DNA of 64,000 bases from Corynebacterium minutissimum (GTDB lineage Bacteria; Actinomycetota; Actinomycetes; Mycobacteriales; Mycobacteriaceae): assembly GCF_000988205.1 (NCBI RefSeq), contig NZ_LAYQ01000019.1, forward strand, positions 62,001-126,000, read 5' to 3'. The notes under the pieces were generated by a model, which worked only from the letters and a program-made list of their open reading frames with translations, was not told where the DNA came from and did not search any database. The position numbers and the translations under genes were made by a program. Shown piece by piece: positions 39,226 through 47,731 of this stretch (the first letter of the stretch is position 1; each line of letters begins with the position of its first letter).

Positions 39226-40386
39226 CTAGGCGTCGAAGTCGAGGACGATGGTGGGCGTGGTGGGGCGCGACTGGCAGGTGAGGATATAGCCGGCCTTGAC
39301 CTCATCGGCCTCCAGCGCGTAGTTCTCCGCCATGTCGACTTCGCCCTCGACCAGCTTGGCGCGGCAGGTGCCGCACACGCCGCCGGCGCAGGCGAAGGGG
39401 ACGTCGGAGCGCACACGCAGGGCGGCGTTGAGCAGGGATTCGTTGGCAGAAACCGGGGACTCCACGGAGCCGGAGAGGCCATCGAGCTGGAAGTTGATGC
39501 TGACGTTATCGCCTTCCGGATCCACCTCGACGTGGCGCCCGGCCTGGTTCTGATCCCCAGAGGGCTTACCGGTGGTGAACAGCTCGTAGCGCACGTCCTT
39601 CTCACCGACATCGCGGCTGGCCAGCTCATCGCGCACCAGCTGCACCAAATCGAAGGGACCGCAGAGGAACCACTCGTCGACAGCGTCCGTGCGCACGACG
39701 TTATCCAGCAGGGTCTGGAGTTTTTCAGCATCGATGCGTCCGGAGAACAGCGGGTTGACGCGCTGCTCGCGGGAGAGGACGTGGTGCACGGCAAAGCGCG
39801 TGGGGAACTTGTCCTTGAGGTCACCGATCTCTTCGGCGAACATGACGTCGCCACCACCCTTGTTGGCAAAGATGAGCTCAAAAGTGGTGTCGGGGGAGGT
39901 GTGGAGCACGGTCTGGGCGATCGCCATGATCGGCGTGATGCCGGAGCCGGCGGCGATGGCCACGAGGTGCGGGTTCTCGAGCTTCTCCAGCTCCGCGCGC
40001 ACGGCTTCCGGGTTGTTAAGCCCGGTCAGGTGGGTCTTCGAGGTGAACGCGCCCTGCGGGTTCATCACGTCCATGGTGTCGCCGGGCTGCAGAGTGTCGT
40101 TCGCCCACGTGGAGAACACGCCGCCGCGGTCGCGCTTGATGGCGACGCGCAGCACGCCGTCGCGAGGCACATCGCAGATGGAATAGGAGCGGCGGACTTC
40201 CTGGCCGTCGATGGTTGCCCGCAGCGCAACGTATTGGCCGGGAATGTAGTCATAGTCGTCCTGGAGCTCCGGAGGAATAGCGAAGGAAACCTCCACGGAG
40301 TCTGAAGTCAGGGCGCGCACCTCGGACACGGTCAGGGTGTTGAACGTGGCCTTCTTCTTTGCGGGGGCAGACGGGGTCGTGGTCAT
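39226..40386 (-). CDS. paaE: Phenylacetyl-CoA epoxidase reductase subunit PaaE
   Basis: The 386-residue reductase passing electrons from NADPH to the di-iron epoxidase. A ferredoxin-reductase FAD domain comes first (YIPGQYVALRATIDGQEVRRSYSICD), then an NAD domain (LVAIAAGSGITPIMAIAQTVL). The C-terminal plant-type 2Fe-2S domain has CAGGVCGTCRAKLVEGE, with the fourth Cys in YILTCQSRPTT. The ATG at 40386 overlaps the stop of paaD (TAATG), and MTTTPSAPAKKK starts the protein. Longer starts lack a ribosome site. Confidence 0.93.
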   Translation of the reverse strand: MTTTPSAPAKKKATFNTLTVSEVRALTSDSVEVSFAIPPELQDDYDYIPGQYVALRATIDGQEVRRSYSICDVPRDGVLRVAIKRDRGGVFSTWANDTLQPGDTMDVMNPQGAFTSKTHLTGLNNPEAVRAELEKLENPHLVAIAAGSGITPIMAIAQTVLHTSPDTTFELIFANKGGGDVMFAEEIGDLKDKFPTRFAVHHVLSREQRVNPLFSGRIDAEKLQTLLDNVVRTDAVDEWFLCGPFDLVQLVRDELASRDVGEKDVRYELFTTGKPSGDQNQAGRHVEVDPEGDNVSINFQLDGLSGSVESPVSANESLLNAALRVRSDVPFACAGGVCGTCRAKLVEGEVDMAENYALEADEVKAGYILTCQSRPTTPTIVLDFDA

Positions 40387-40925
40387 TAGTGCACCTTGAA
40401 GTAGTCGAAGGGCTCCAAGCAATCCTGGCAGTTGTAGAGAGCTTTGCAGGAGGTGGAACCGAATTGGGCAAGCTTACGTGTGCGGCGGGAGCCACAGTGG
40501 GGGCATTCGATGGCCGGCGGCGGTTCGAGTGTGAGCGGGATAGGACCTTCCGGCGTGGCCCGGGTTTTTCCGCTGGGCGGGGCAATGCCGTAGTCCTTGA
40601 GGTTTTGCCGGCCGGTCTCCGTCATCCAGTCGGTGGTCCACGCTGGGTGGAGCACGAGATCGACGCGCACCTTGGCGAAGCCGGCATCGGTCAGTGCCTT
40701 GGTGATGTCCGCCGTGATGTGTTCCATGGCGGGGCAGCCGGAGTAGGTGGGGGTAATCGTGGCCACCGCGGTATCGCCATCCAGGCGAGCGTCCCGAAGA
40801 ATTCCAAGGTCGGCGATGGAAATCACGGGGATCTCCGGATCGGGAACCTCGGCGGCGACGTCCCACACGTGGGCGTCGTCAGGCTGCGTGGGGCGCAGCG
40901 GGTGGGATTTATCTGTGATGGACAC
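40386..40925 (-). CDS. paaD: Phenylacetyl-CoA epoxidase accessory subunit PaaD
   Basis: A 179-residue protein. It has an MIP18 (DUF59)-type domain (VWDVAAEVPDPEIPVISIADLGILRD through ATITPTYSGCPAMEHITADITKALTDAGF). The C-terminal zinc-ribbon-like domain has ECPHCGSRRTRKLAQFGSTSCKALYNCQDC, i.e. two pairs of Cys. PaaD is required for the epoxidase and probably helps iron-sulfur loading of PaaE. The stop overlaps the paaE start (TAATG), and the start lies 28 bp after paaC. Confidence 0.92.
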   Translation of the reverse strand: MSITDKSHPLRPTQPDDAHVWDVAAEVPDPEIPVISIADLGILRDARLDGDTAVATITPTYSGCPAMEHITADITKALTDAGFAKVRVDLVLHPAWTTDWMTETGRQNLKDYGIAPPSGKTRATPEGPIPLTLEPPPAIECPHCGSRRTRKLAQFGSTSCKALYNCQDCLEPFDYFKVH

Positions 40926-40952
40926 GATGAAACCTTGGTCCTTTCCTTGTCT

Positions 40953-41788
40953 TTACCAGGTCGCGCCGGGGTGTTGGCGCGCCAAGGACTGCATCTCCGC
41001 GAGGATGAAACCGCGGTGCTCGGAGAAACGCCCGGTGCGCTGCCCGGAGCGGGCTTGCTTGACGTCCGGGATGGCCAGACCTGCCTTGTCTAGGACGTAG
41101 GCGATGCGCTCATCGAACTGCGCGCGCAGGCTCGAGGGCAGAACTGCGATGCCTTCTGCCGCCAGCTTCTCGTGAAGCGGGAGATCCTCGAAGAGCTCGT
41201 CAAGGTAGGGCCACATGTACATCAGGCCCTCCGTGATTCGGCGGTGGGACTCCTCGGTGCCTTGGCCCAGACGAAGAATCCACTGGTTGGCGTGGTCGAC
41301 GTGGTACTCGACTTCCTTGATGGCCTTCGCCGCGATCGCCGCAATGGTTTCATCCTGCGACTCCAGCAAGGCCGTGTAGAGCCCGTACTGGTAGTAGGAG
41401 AAGAGCAGCTGGCGGGCGATGGTGTAGCCGAAGTCGCCGTTCTCCTGCTCGACCAAGCGCGCGGAGCGGAACTCCTCCTCGTTACGGAAGTAAGCCAAGT
41501 CATCCTCGGTCTTGCCCCATGCGGTACCGGCGTAGGTCAGTAGGAAGCGGGCGTGCCCGATGAGATCGAGGGCGATGTTGCCCAGTGCGATGTCCTCTTC
41601 CATCTCCGGCGCGCGGGAAATCCACCAGCCAGGCGCTGGGCCAGGATGAGGGCGTCATCGCCCAGCATGAGCGCATAGCGAGCCGTGTCCTCGGGGGCCA
41701 CTGCGCCGGAGGCGGCGATGTCTTCTGCGGTGATGCCGTTGCCCTGCGATTGCTTGGTCGCAGAATCGGCGGCTGCAAATCCGGTCAC
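40953..41788 (-). pseudogene. paaC: Phenylacetyl-CoA epoxidase subunit PaaC, frame broken by one base
   Basis: PaaC is the non-catalytic scaffold subunit holding PaaA. The N-terminal frame, MTGFAAADSATKQSQGNG through YALMLGDDALILAQRLAGG, continues in the next frame as ISRAPEMEEDIALGNIALDL, exactly as family members read (DDALILAQRL-W-ISRAPEMEEDIAL). The break is near 41628-41640 and equals one missing base around GGCTGGTGGA. Both halves are otherwise intact and conserved to the C terminus, ARQHPGATW. The start overlaps the paaB end by 4 nt. If real, the PaaABCE complex would not form; an error in the sequence is at least as likely. Confidence 0.85.
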
Positions 41789-42072
41789 AGGTGCGGCACT
41801 CCTTCCGACTTGTCGTAGTACGTGGCGTGGCGGTAGCTCTTGCCCTGCGGGGATTCGAAGAATCCGCCCTTGGAGTCCGGGTCGGAGGAGGCAATGGCTT
41901 CGCTGGGCACAACCCAGACGGAGGTTCCCTCGTTGCGGCGGGTGTAAAGGTCACGGGCATTGCGCAGGGCCATGGTGGCATCCGGTGCGTGGAGCGAGCC
42001 GGCGTGAACGTGGGAAAGGCCGCGGGAGGAGCGTACGAAGACCTCCCACATGGGCCAGGTGGAGCTGGACAT
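41785..42072 (-). CDS. paaB: Phenylacetyl-CoA epoxidase subunit PaaB
   Basis: A 95-residue subunit that links PaaA-PaaC trimers in the epoxidase. WPMWEVFVRSSRGLSHVHAGSLHAPDATMALRNARDLYTRRNEGTSVWVVPS is the diagnostic family block, and the protein ends SYRHATYYDKSEGVPHL. It is a normal family length. The 3' end overlaps paaC by 4 nt, and it follows paaA at 47 bp. Confidence 0.94.
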   Translation of the reverse strand: MSSSTWPMWEVFVRSSRGLSHVHAGSLHAPDATMALRNARDLYTRRNEGTSVWVVPSEAIASSDPDSKGGFFESPQGKSYRHATYYDKSEGVPHL

Positions 42073-42119
42073 GGAATCTTCCTTAAAGTGTCGTGGCTGG
42101 TTGGGCAGTGTGCTTGGGC

Positions 42120-43106
42120 TTAGGCGATAAGCGAGGTGTCAGCCGAGTGGTGCTTCTCGGCGTAGGCTGCGGCAGCCTCACGGACCCACGCGCCGTCGGC
42201 ATGCGCTTGGCGACGTCGCTGCATCCTCTGCACGTTGCAGGGGCCTTCGCCCTTGATGACGGCCTTGAACTCGGACCAGTCGAGCTCGCCGAAGTCGTAG
42301 TGGCCGCGCTCTTCGTTCCATTTCAGGTCCGGGTCCTCGAAGTGCAGGCCAAGGGCTTCGGCCTGCGGGACAATCATGTCCACGAAGCGCTGGCGCAGCT
42401 CGTCGTTGGAGAAGCGCTTGATGTTCCATGCCATGGACTGCTTGGAGTTGGGGGAGTCATCATCCGGCGGGCCGAACATCTGCAGTGCTGGGCCGTAGAA
42501 ACGGTTGATGGCTTCCTGCGCCATCTGCTTCTGCTCGGGGGTTCCGTGGGACAGCTCGTAGAGGATCTCCCAACCTTGACGCTGGTGGAAGGACTCTTCC
42601 TTACAGATGCGCACCATGGCGCGGCCGTATGGGGCGTAGGAGGCGCGGCAGAGCGGTACCTGGTTGCAGATGGCGGCGCCATCCACCAACCAGCCGATGG
42701 CTCCGATGTCGGCCCACGTGCGCGCCGGGTAGTTGAAGATGGAGGAGTACTTGGCGGTGCCGTCGAGCAGCTGCTGAACCAGCTCGTCGCGCGAGGTGCC
42801 CAAGGTCTCCGCGGCGGAGTAGAGGTAGAGGCCGTGGCCGGCCTCATCCTGCACCTTGGCCATGAGGATGGCCTTGCGCTTGAGCGAAGGCGCGCGGCTG
42901 ATCCAGTTGGCCTCCGGCTGCATGCCGATGATTTCGGAGTGCGCGTGCTGGGAAATCTGACGCGTCAAGGTCTTGCGGTAGGCAGCGGGCATCCAGTCGG
43001 TGGGCTCGATGCGGGAGTCTTCGGCGATGAGCTCGTCGAAGCGCTGCTGTGCTTGTGCTTCATCCGCGGCCGGGACGGCGGCGAGTGTTTTCTCTGATGG
43101 GGTCAT
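42120..43106 (-). CDS. paaA: Phenylacetyl-CoA epoxidase catalytic subunit PaaA
   Basis: The di-iron oxygenase subunit of the multicomponent phenylacetyl-CoA epoxidase, 328 residues. Iron-ligand regions are visible as [17 protein letters not shown] (ExxH, about 120) and [15 protein letters not shown] (ExxH, about 207). [26 protein letters not shown] and the C terminus [18 protein letters not shown] are PaaA blocks. ATG 43106 is used; frames upstream cross the promoter. It is the first gene of the operon, 43 bp downstream of a PaaR-like site. Confidence 0.94.
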   Translation of the reverse strand: MTPSEKTLAAVPAADEAQAQQRFDELIAEDSRIEPTDWMPAAYRKTLTRQISQHAHSEIIGMQPEANWISRAPSLKRKAILMAKVQDEAGHGLYLYSAAETLGTSRDELVQQLLDGTAKYSSIFNYPARTWADIGAIGWLVDGAAICNQVPLCRASYAPYGRAMVRICKEESFHQRQGWEILYELSHGTPEQKQMAQEAINRFYGPALQMFGPPDDDSPNSKQSMAWNIKRFSNDELRQRFVDMIVPQAEALGLHFEDPDLKWNEERGHYDFGELDWSEFKAVIKGEGPCNVQRMQRRRQAHADGAWVREAAAAYAEKHHSADTSLIA

Positions 43107-43148
43107 GGGAGGAATCGTTCCCTCTCTGCTCAGTGTCGGCTCGGTGAT

Positions 43149-43170
43149 ACTTACTGACTGGTTGGTCAGT
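43149..43170 (-). promoter_or_regulatory. PaaR-like operator of the paaABCDEGJFH operon
   Basis: A 22-bp site starting ACTTACTGACTGG and ending TTGGTCAGT agrees with the PaaR half-site pattern at all but three informative positions. The inner TACTGAC / GTCAGTA arms are a perfect 7-bp inverted repeat. It ends 64 bp upstream of the paaA ATG. Confidence 0.7.
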
Positions 43171-43217
43171 ATATGGGGCATGTGTGAGCTATGTCAACCA
43201 AGTTTGTGAGCTGCGCC

Positions 43218-43676
43218 CTACTTGTTGCGGTTCTGGGGCTTGGCGGGCAGCACGCGGTACGTGCCGCGGAATTCGGCGATGGGCTTTCCCTTGATGCTGA
43301 GGGTGACATCGACAACGCCGTTGCGGCCCCAGGCTTGGCGGGTCACCCCAACCCCGTCAACGACATCCCCTTCGAAGGCGGGGGCGATGTAGTGGATTGA
43401 ATTGTGCGCGGCCACGGCCAAGTCGCCACCGGAGTTGCAAACGCCGGCGAAGATGGAATCGGCAAACATGTATAAATAGCCACCCTGTGCCGTGCCATGT
43501 CCATTGCACATCTCCGGGCGGACGGTGAAGTGGCCTTCACACTTGCCCACGTCTAGCGCGGTAATTTTCGCGCGAATCTCCGCGGTGGCACGGTCATCAT
43601 CGAACATGGTGCGCACGTGGGTGAACTCGGGGCCTTCGGCGACGCCGGGGGCGAGGATGGGGTGCTCGGTGCTCAT
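43218..43676 (-). CDS. paaI: Phenylacetic acid degradation thioesterase PaaI
   Basis: A 152-residue hotdog thioesterase; the LNGHGTxxGG signature appears as EMCNGHGTAQGGYLYMFADSIFAGVCNS, as in PaaI, followed by AVAAHNSIHYIAPAFEGDVV. PaaI hydrolyses ring-hydroxylated phenylacetyl-CoA and prevents CoA depletion when the pathway stalls. The start ATG at 43676 follows a GAGGAATT ribosome site. It is monocistronic and lies between the paaA promoter and the divergent paaR gene. Confidence 0.87.
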   Translation of the reverse strand: MSTEHPILAPGVAEGPEFTHVRTMFDDDRATAEIRAKITALDVGKCEGHFTVRPEMCNGHGTAQGGYLYMFADSIFAGVCNSGGDLAVAAHNSIHYIAPAFEGDVVDGVGVTRQAWGRNGVVDVTLSIKGKPIAEFRGTYRVLPAKPQNRNK

Positions 43677-43779
43677 GGGAATTCCTCCTTGAGGTAAGGG
43701 GTTTCCGCAGTGCTGCCGAGGGAGCGAGAAGGGGTGTGGTGGCTCACTAGTCTAACGGTGCTCGGGGCTCTCTGCTTGA

Positions 43780-44409
43780 ATGGACTGCGTGAAGAATGAG
43801 AAATCCGCTGTCCAGGGCGCGGCACGTGGCCGCCCCGGCTATTCCCGTGAAGATGTCATTCGTGCAGCTGTCCGTGCTTTTACAGCCCGCGGCTACGACG
43901 CCACGTCGATGGACAACGTGGCGAGCGAATTGGGGATTTCTAAGTCCGCGCTCTATCACCACATCTCGTCGAAAGAAGAGATTTTGGAGCTCACGGTGGT
44001 GCAGGCGCTGAGCCGTTTGGAGGCGGTCGCGGAAGAGGTGGCCGCGGCCGATGTATCGGCGGGGGAGAGGGTGCGCGGGCTGTTGCGTGGCTCGATTGAG
44101 GTGCTGTGCTCCGACCCGAAGTCTGTCGCGCTCTTGCTCCGTTTGCGTGGAAACTCCGAGGTGGAGCGGAGCGCGTTGGAGCGCCGTCGTACGCTGACGC
44201 GTTCCGTGGTTCCGCTGGTGGAGGCTGCTCAGGAGGAGGGGGCTATCCGCTCCGACATTGAGGCTCCGCTGTTGACCCGCATGATTTTCGGAATGATTAA
44301 CTCGACGTCTGATTGGTACGAGCCGGAGGGGCGACTTGGTGCCGAGGAGCTGGCCAGCGCTTTTGAGAGTGTTGTTTTTGGCGGCCTAGCTCCGCAAGCG
44401 ACGGGCTAG
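43780..44409 (+). CDS. paaR: TetR-family regulator PaaR of the phenylacetate cluster
   Basis: A 209-residue TetR regulator. The N-terminal helix-turn-helix reads GRPGYSREDVIRAAVRAFTARGYDATSMDNVASELGISKSALYHHISSKEEILELTVVQ. The C-terminal ligand domain has no shared signature, as usual. It lies among paa genes between paaI (divergent) and paaK, the position of PaaR in other corynebacteria, where phenylacetyl-CoA relieves repression. Three matches to the PaaR site in this window support this. Start ATG 43780 or GTG 43789; the former is used. Confidence 0.82.
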   Translation: MDCVKNEKSAVQGAARGRPGYSREDVIRAAVRAFTARGYDATSMDNVASELGISKSALYHHISSKEEILELTVVQALSRLEAVAEEVAAADVSAGERVRGLLRGSIEVLCSDPKSVALLLRLRGNSEVERSALERRRTLTRSVVPLVEAAQEEGAIRSDIEAPLLTRMIFGMINSTSDWYEPEGRLGAEELASAFESVVFGGLAPQATG

Positions 44410-44580
44410 TCGCGATGGGCAAGTAGTCGATCGGCTAGTCGGGGGCGAGCGTTTCGCTCCGCCGTTGGGGCTCCATATGGGGGTGGGGGCTTCTTTTGTC
44501 GGTGAAACCGCCGTGGCCTGCGATGATGTGTCGCGCTTCAAAAACTTGGCCTAATTGTGTTGTCTATCACCACAACGGCC

Positions 44581-44621
44581 TGTAGTGTACGTCACAAGAC
44601 TTACCCAACCGAACGGTAAGT
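44581..44621 (+). promoter_or_regulatory. Adjacent GlxR-like and PaaR-like sites before paaK
   Basis: TGTAGTGTACGTCACA at 44581-44596 resembles the CRP-type GlxR site (TGTGA-6-TCACA, two mismatches). Two bases further, a PaaR-like palindrome with arms ACTTACC and CGGTAAGT spans 44599-44621, one base longer than the other two sites. They lie 110-150 bp upstream of the paaK start. The rest of the 321-bp gap holds nothing else recognisable. Confidence 0.6.
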
Positions 44622-44730
44622 AATTAACGTACTTTTGTGCGTTGTCCCAGCTAACCAACTTCTTGCAGCACTTTCGAGGGAGCTTAAAGGGTGTGGTATT
44701 TCCCTCTCCTCGAAATGAAAGGCAAATGAC

Positions 44731-46041
44731 GTGACCGCAACGTTTGATATCTTCTCTGACCACCACGGCCCCCAGATGGGCATTGAGTACGCCTCCCGCG
44801 ATGAAATCATTGCGCTGCAGACCGCGCGCGCGAAGAACGAGCTTCGCCACGCGTACTACAACGTCCCGCACTACCGCCGTGCGTTCGATGAGAAGGGCGT
44901 TCACCCGGATGACTTCAAGGAACTCTCGGACTTTGCGCTGTTCCCGTTCACCGACAAGGAAACCCTTCGCGCGGAGTACCCCTTCGGGATGTTTGCTGTT
45001 GGCCAGAACCAAATCTCCCGCATCCACGCTTCTTCCGGCACCACGGGTCGCCCGACCGTCGTGGGATACACCGAGAATGACGTGCGTATTTGGGCCGAGC
45101 TCGTAGCCCGTTCGCTGCGGGCAGGCGGCCTGCGCAAGAGCGATAAGGTGCAGATTACGTTCGGCTATGGCCTCTTTACCGGCGGCCTGGGCGCTCACTA
45201 TGGCGTTGAGGCCCTAGGAGCCACGGCGATTCCGACCTCCGGTGGTCAGACGGAGCGCCAGATCCAGATCATGCAGGACTTCCAGCCGGACGCAATTCTG
45301 GGTACGCCGTCTTACGTGCTCAACCTCCTTGACCGCATGCGCAAGGAAGGCCTGGATCCGCGCGAATCCTCCCTGCGCGCCGGCGTCTTTGGCGCCGAGC
45401 CGTGGAGCGAGGGAATGCGCCGCGAACTCGAAGAAGGCTTCGGCATTACGGCCACCGATATCTACGGCCTCTCCGAGGTAATGGGCCCTGGCGTGGCCCA
45501 AGAATGTGTCGAGACCAAGGATGGCCTGACCGTCTGGGAGGACCACTTCTACCCAGAGATCATCGATCCGGAGACCATGCAGCCGGTTCCAGACGGCGAG
45601 TACGGCGAGTTGGTCATCTCCTCCCTCACCAAGGAGGCCTTCCCGATCATTCGTTACCGCACCCACGACATCACCCGCCTGCTCCCGGGCACTGCGCGTT
45701 CGATGCGCCGCATCGACCGCATCTCCGCTCGCAACGATGACATGATCATCCTGCGTGGCGTGAACTGCTTCCCGTCGCAGTTCGAGGAGATCATCACCGA
45801 GGACCGCCTGCTTCGCCCGCGCTACCAGTGCGTGCTGAGCAAGCGTGGCCGTATGGACCACCTCACCCTGGTGGTTGAGCACTCCTCGGAGGCTACTCCT
45901 GATCAGATCGATGCCTCCGCCGCGTGGCTGAAGAAACAGATTAAGGAGCGCATCGGCGTCACCGTTGGCGTCGAGATTACTGACCACGTCGATTGCGGTG
46001 AGGGCAAGGCCAAGAGGATCGTCGACAACCGCGATCAGTAA
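44731..46041 (+). CDS. paaK: Phenylacetate-CoA ligase PaaK
   Basis: The AMP-forming ligase that makes phenylacetyl-CoA, entry step of the pathway, 436 residues. AMP-binding motifs are IHASSGTTGRPTVVGYTENDV (P-loop, about 95), ITATDIYGLSEVMGPGVAQEC (about 245) and FPIIRYRTHDITRLLPG. The C-terminal PaaK-type small domain includes NDDMIILRGVNCFPSQFEEII. The GTG at 44731 follows GAAATGAAAGG, a weak ribosome site, and MTATFDIFSDHHGPQM fits family starts. It stands as its own unit on the opposite strand from the paa operon. Confidence 0.94.
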   Translation: MTATFDIFSDHHGPQMGIEYASRDEIIALQTARAKNELRHAYYNVPHYRRAFDEKGVHPDDFKELSDFALFPFTDKETLRAEYPFGMFAVGQNQISRIHASSGTTGRPTVVGYTENDVRIWAELVARSLRAGGLRKSDKVQITFGYGLFTGGLGAHYGVEALGATAIPTSGGQTERQIQIMQDFQPDAILGTPSYVLNLLDRMRKEGLDPRESSLRAGVFGAEPWSEGMRRELEEGFGITATDIYGLSEVMGPGVAQECVETKDGLTVWEDHFYPEIIDPETMQPVPDGEYGELVISSLTKEAFPIIRYRTHDITRLLPGTARSMRRIDRISARNDDMIILRGVNCFPSQFEEIITEDRLLRPRYQCVLSKRGRMDHLTLVVEHSSEATPDQIDASAAWLKKQIKERIGVTVGVEITDHVDCGEGKAKRIVDNRDQ

Positions 46042-46158
46042 AACACTGCAGCGTTCTCGGCTTCTTCGGCACGCCCCGCCTCACTCATTGCCCCTTTCGT
46101 TCACTGGCTTTAACTGTATCCACCGTGCTTCTGCACCCATAGAGAAAAGACTCCCACT

Positions 46159-47484
46159 ATGTCTGCACCAGTCACCCAACAGCCTGCCCAAGGGCCGGGA
46201 ATCACTACAGAGCACAAGCGCGTGCTCGCCGGTTCGATGGTCGGCACCACCATTGAGTGGTTCGACTTCTTCATCTACGCTCAGGCCGCCGGCCTGATCT
46301 TCGCTACCCAGTACTTCGATCCGGTCTCCAACGAAAGCGCCTCCCTCGCACAGATCATTGCCTGGGCGTCGCTGGGTATTTCCTTCCTTTTCCGTCCTCT
46401 CGGGGCAATTTTGGCCGGCCACTTGGGTGACCGGCTCGGACGCAAGCCGGTCCTCGTGGTCACGTTGGTCGGCATGGGCCTGGCCACCATGTTGATGGGT
46501 GTGCTGCCGACGTACGCCTCTATCGGCATGGCAGCGCCTATCCTGCTAGTGATCTTGCGCATCCTTCAGGGCCTCTCCGCCGGCGGCGAATGGGGCGGCG
46601 CGGCGATGCTGGCCGTTGAGCACGCGCCGCAGGGCAAGCGTGGACTGTTCGGCGCGTTCCCGCAGGTTGGTGTGCCTCTTGGTATGTTTCTTGCCACCAT
46701 CTTCATGCTGGTTCTCTCCTCCGTCCTCACTCCGGAGCAGTTCCTTGCCTGGGGCTGGCGCATCCCGTTCCTGTCCTCCGTGGTGCTCATTCTCCTGGGC
46801 TACCTGATTCGCCGGGCAGTAGAAGAGTCCCCGGCCTTCGCGGAGATGGAGGAACTAAAGGAAAAGTCCACGGCACCGCTTGCGGTCCTGTTCAAGGGCC
46901 ACCTCGGAACCGTCATCAAGTGCGCGGTCATCTTCGCCGCCAACAACGCGATTGGCTACTTCGTCATCGCCTACTTCACCGCCTATGGCACGAAGGTCGT
47001 GGGCTATACCCGCCCCCAGGCCCTTGGGGTAGCCCTGATCGCGTCGATTGGTTGGTTTATCGGCACGCTGTACTTCGGCCACCTGTCTGACCGTTTGGGG
47101 CGCCGCACGACGTTCATTGGCGGCTACATCGTTTTGGCGCTGTATATCACCCCGGTGTTCTGGGCGGTTGACTCGGGCAACGTCATGTTCTTCGGCGTGG
47201 CCGTGTTCCTCTTGGGCGTCATCCTGGGTGCGACCTATGGCCCGCAGTCAGCGATGTACGCGGAGATGTTCCCGGTGAAGGTGCGCCTGTCGGGCGTGTC
47301 CATCGGTTACGCCTTCGGCTCCATCATCGGTGGTGCCTTTGCCCCGATGATTGCAGAGATGCTGTACACGCGGTACGAGACCTCGATGGCCATCGCCGCC
47401 TACGGCATCGCGATTTCGGTCGTTTCCCTCATCGGTGTGCTCACCGTCCCGAAGGGTATTCAGGACCGCGATCTGCACGTTTAA
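46159..47484 (+). CDS. Major facilitator (metabolite:H+ symporter, MHS-type) transporter
   Basis: A 441-residue, 12-span membrane transporter. Signatures of the metabolite:H+ symporter group are GTTIEWFDFFIYAQAAGLIFATQYF at the first span, GHLGDRLGRKPVLVVTLVGMG (loop 2-3 motif), GGEWGGAAMLAVEHAPQGKRGLFGAFPQVG and FGHLSDRLGRRTTFIGG. Members take up aromatic acids, sugar acids or betaines. It starts 118 bp after paaK on the same strand, so a phenylacetate or aromatic acid importer is the simple guess. Substrate cannot be decided by sequence alone. Confidence 0.8.
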   Translation: MSAPVTQQPAQGPGITTEHKRVLAGSMVGTTIEWFDFFIYAQAAGLIFATQYFDPVSNESASLAQIIAWASLGISFLFRPLGAILAGHLGDRLGRKPVLVVTLVGMGLATMLMGVLPTYASIGMAAPILLVILRILQGLSAGGEWGGAAMLAVEHAPQGKRGLFGAFPQVGVPLGMFLATIFMLVLSSVLTPEQFLAWGWRIPFLSSVVLILLGYLIRRAVEESPAFAEMEELKEKSTAPLAVLFKGHLGTVIKCAVIFAANNAIGYFVIAYFTAYGTKVVGYTRPQALGVALIASIGWFIGTLYFGHLSDRLGRRTTFIGGYIVLALYITPVFWAVDSGNVMFFGVAVFLLGVILGATYGPQSAMYAEMFPVKVRLSGVSIGYAFGSIIGGAFAPMIAEMLYTRYETSMAIAAYGIAISVVSLIGVLTVPKGIQDRDLHV

Positions 47485-47505
47485 TCGCCCCGAGTTTGTT
47501 CACTC

Positions 47506-47584
47506 GCCACCCCCTTTAGCGCTTAACCCTTTCTCCGCTGGCTTTTGTTCCGGCTGGAGGGTCAGGCCCTAAAGGGGGTGTGGC
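47506..47584. terminator. Large nested stem-loop between the MFS gene and metP
   Basis: Outer arms GCCACCCCCTTTA (47506-47518) and TAAAGGGGGTGTGGC (47570-47584) pair over about 13 bp. Inside are a second stem (ACCCT with AGGGT) and a third (CTCC with GGAG), around a CTTTTGTT loop. It lies 22 bp after the MFS stop and 150 bp before metP. A terminator for the upstream gene is most likely; a leader role for metP is possible. Confidence 0.6.
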
Positions 47585-47731
47585 GTTGTGGGGGTAAATA
47601 ATTATTCAAAACGGTACCTATAGGTTGGCAGGTAGGCTAAGCTTCTCGCTAATACTCGTCGTACGCGGCCCGTATAAACAATTCCTACGGTCTTGTGGTG
47701 CGCGATATTTGCTCAAGAAGAAAGTTCTCTC

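Noticed and set aside
42181..42240. A third copy of the palindromic repeat, because GCGCTTGGCGACG occurs there
   Set aside because: Only 13 bases match, it lies within the paaA coding frame and no outer arms are present.
47506..47731. SAM-type riboswitch for metP
   Set aside because: None of the conserved S-box core could be found; nested hairpins alone are not enough.
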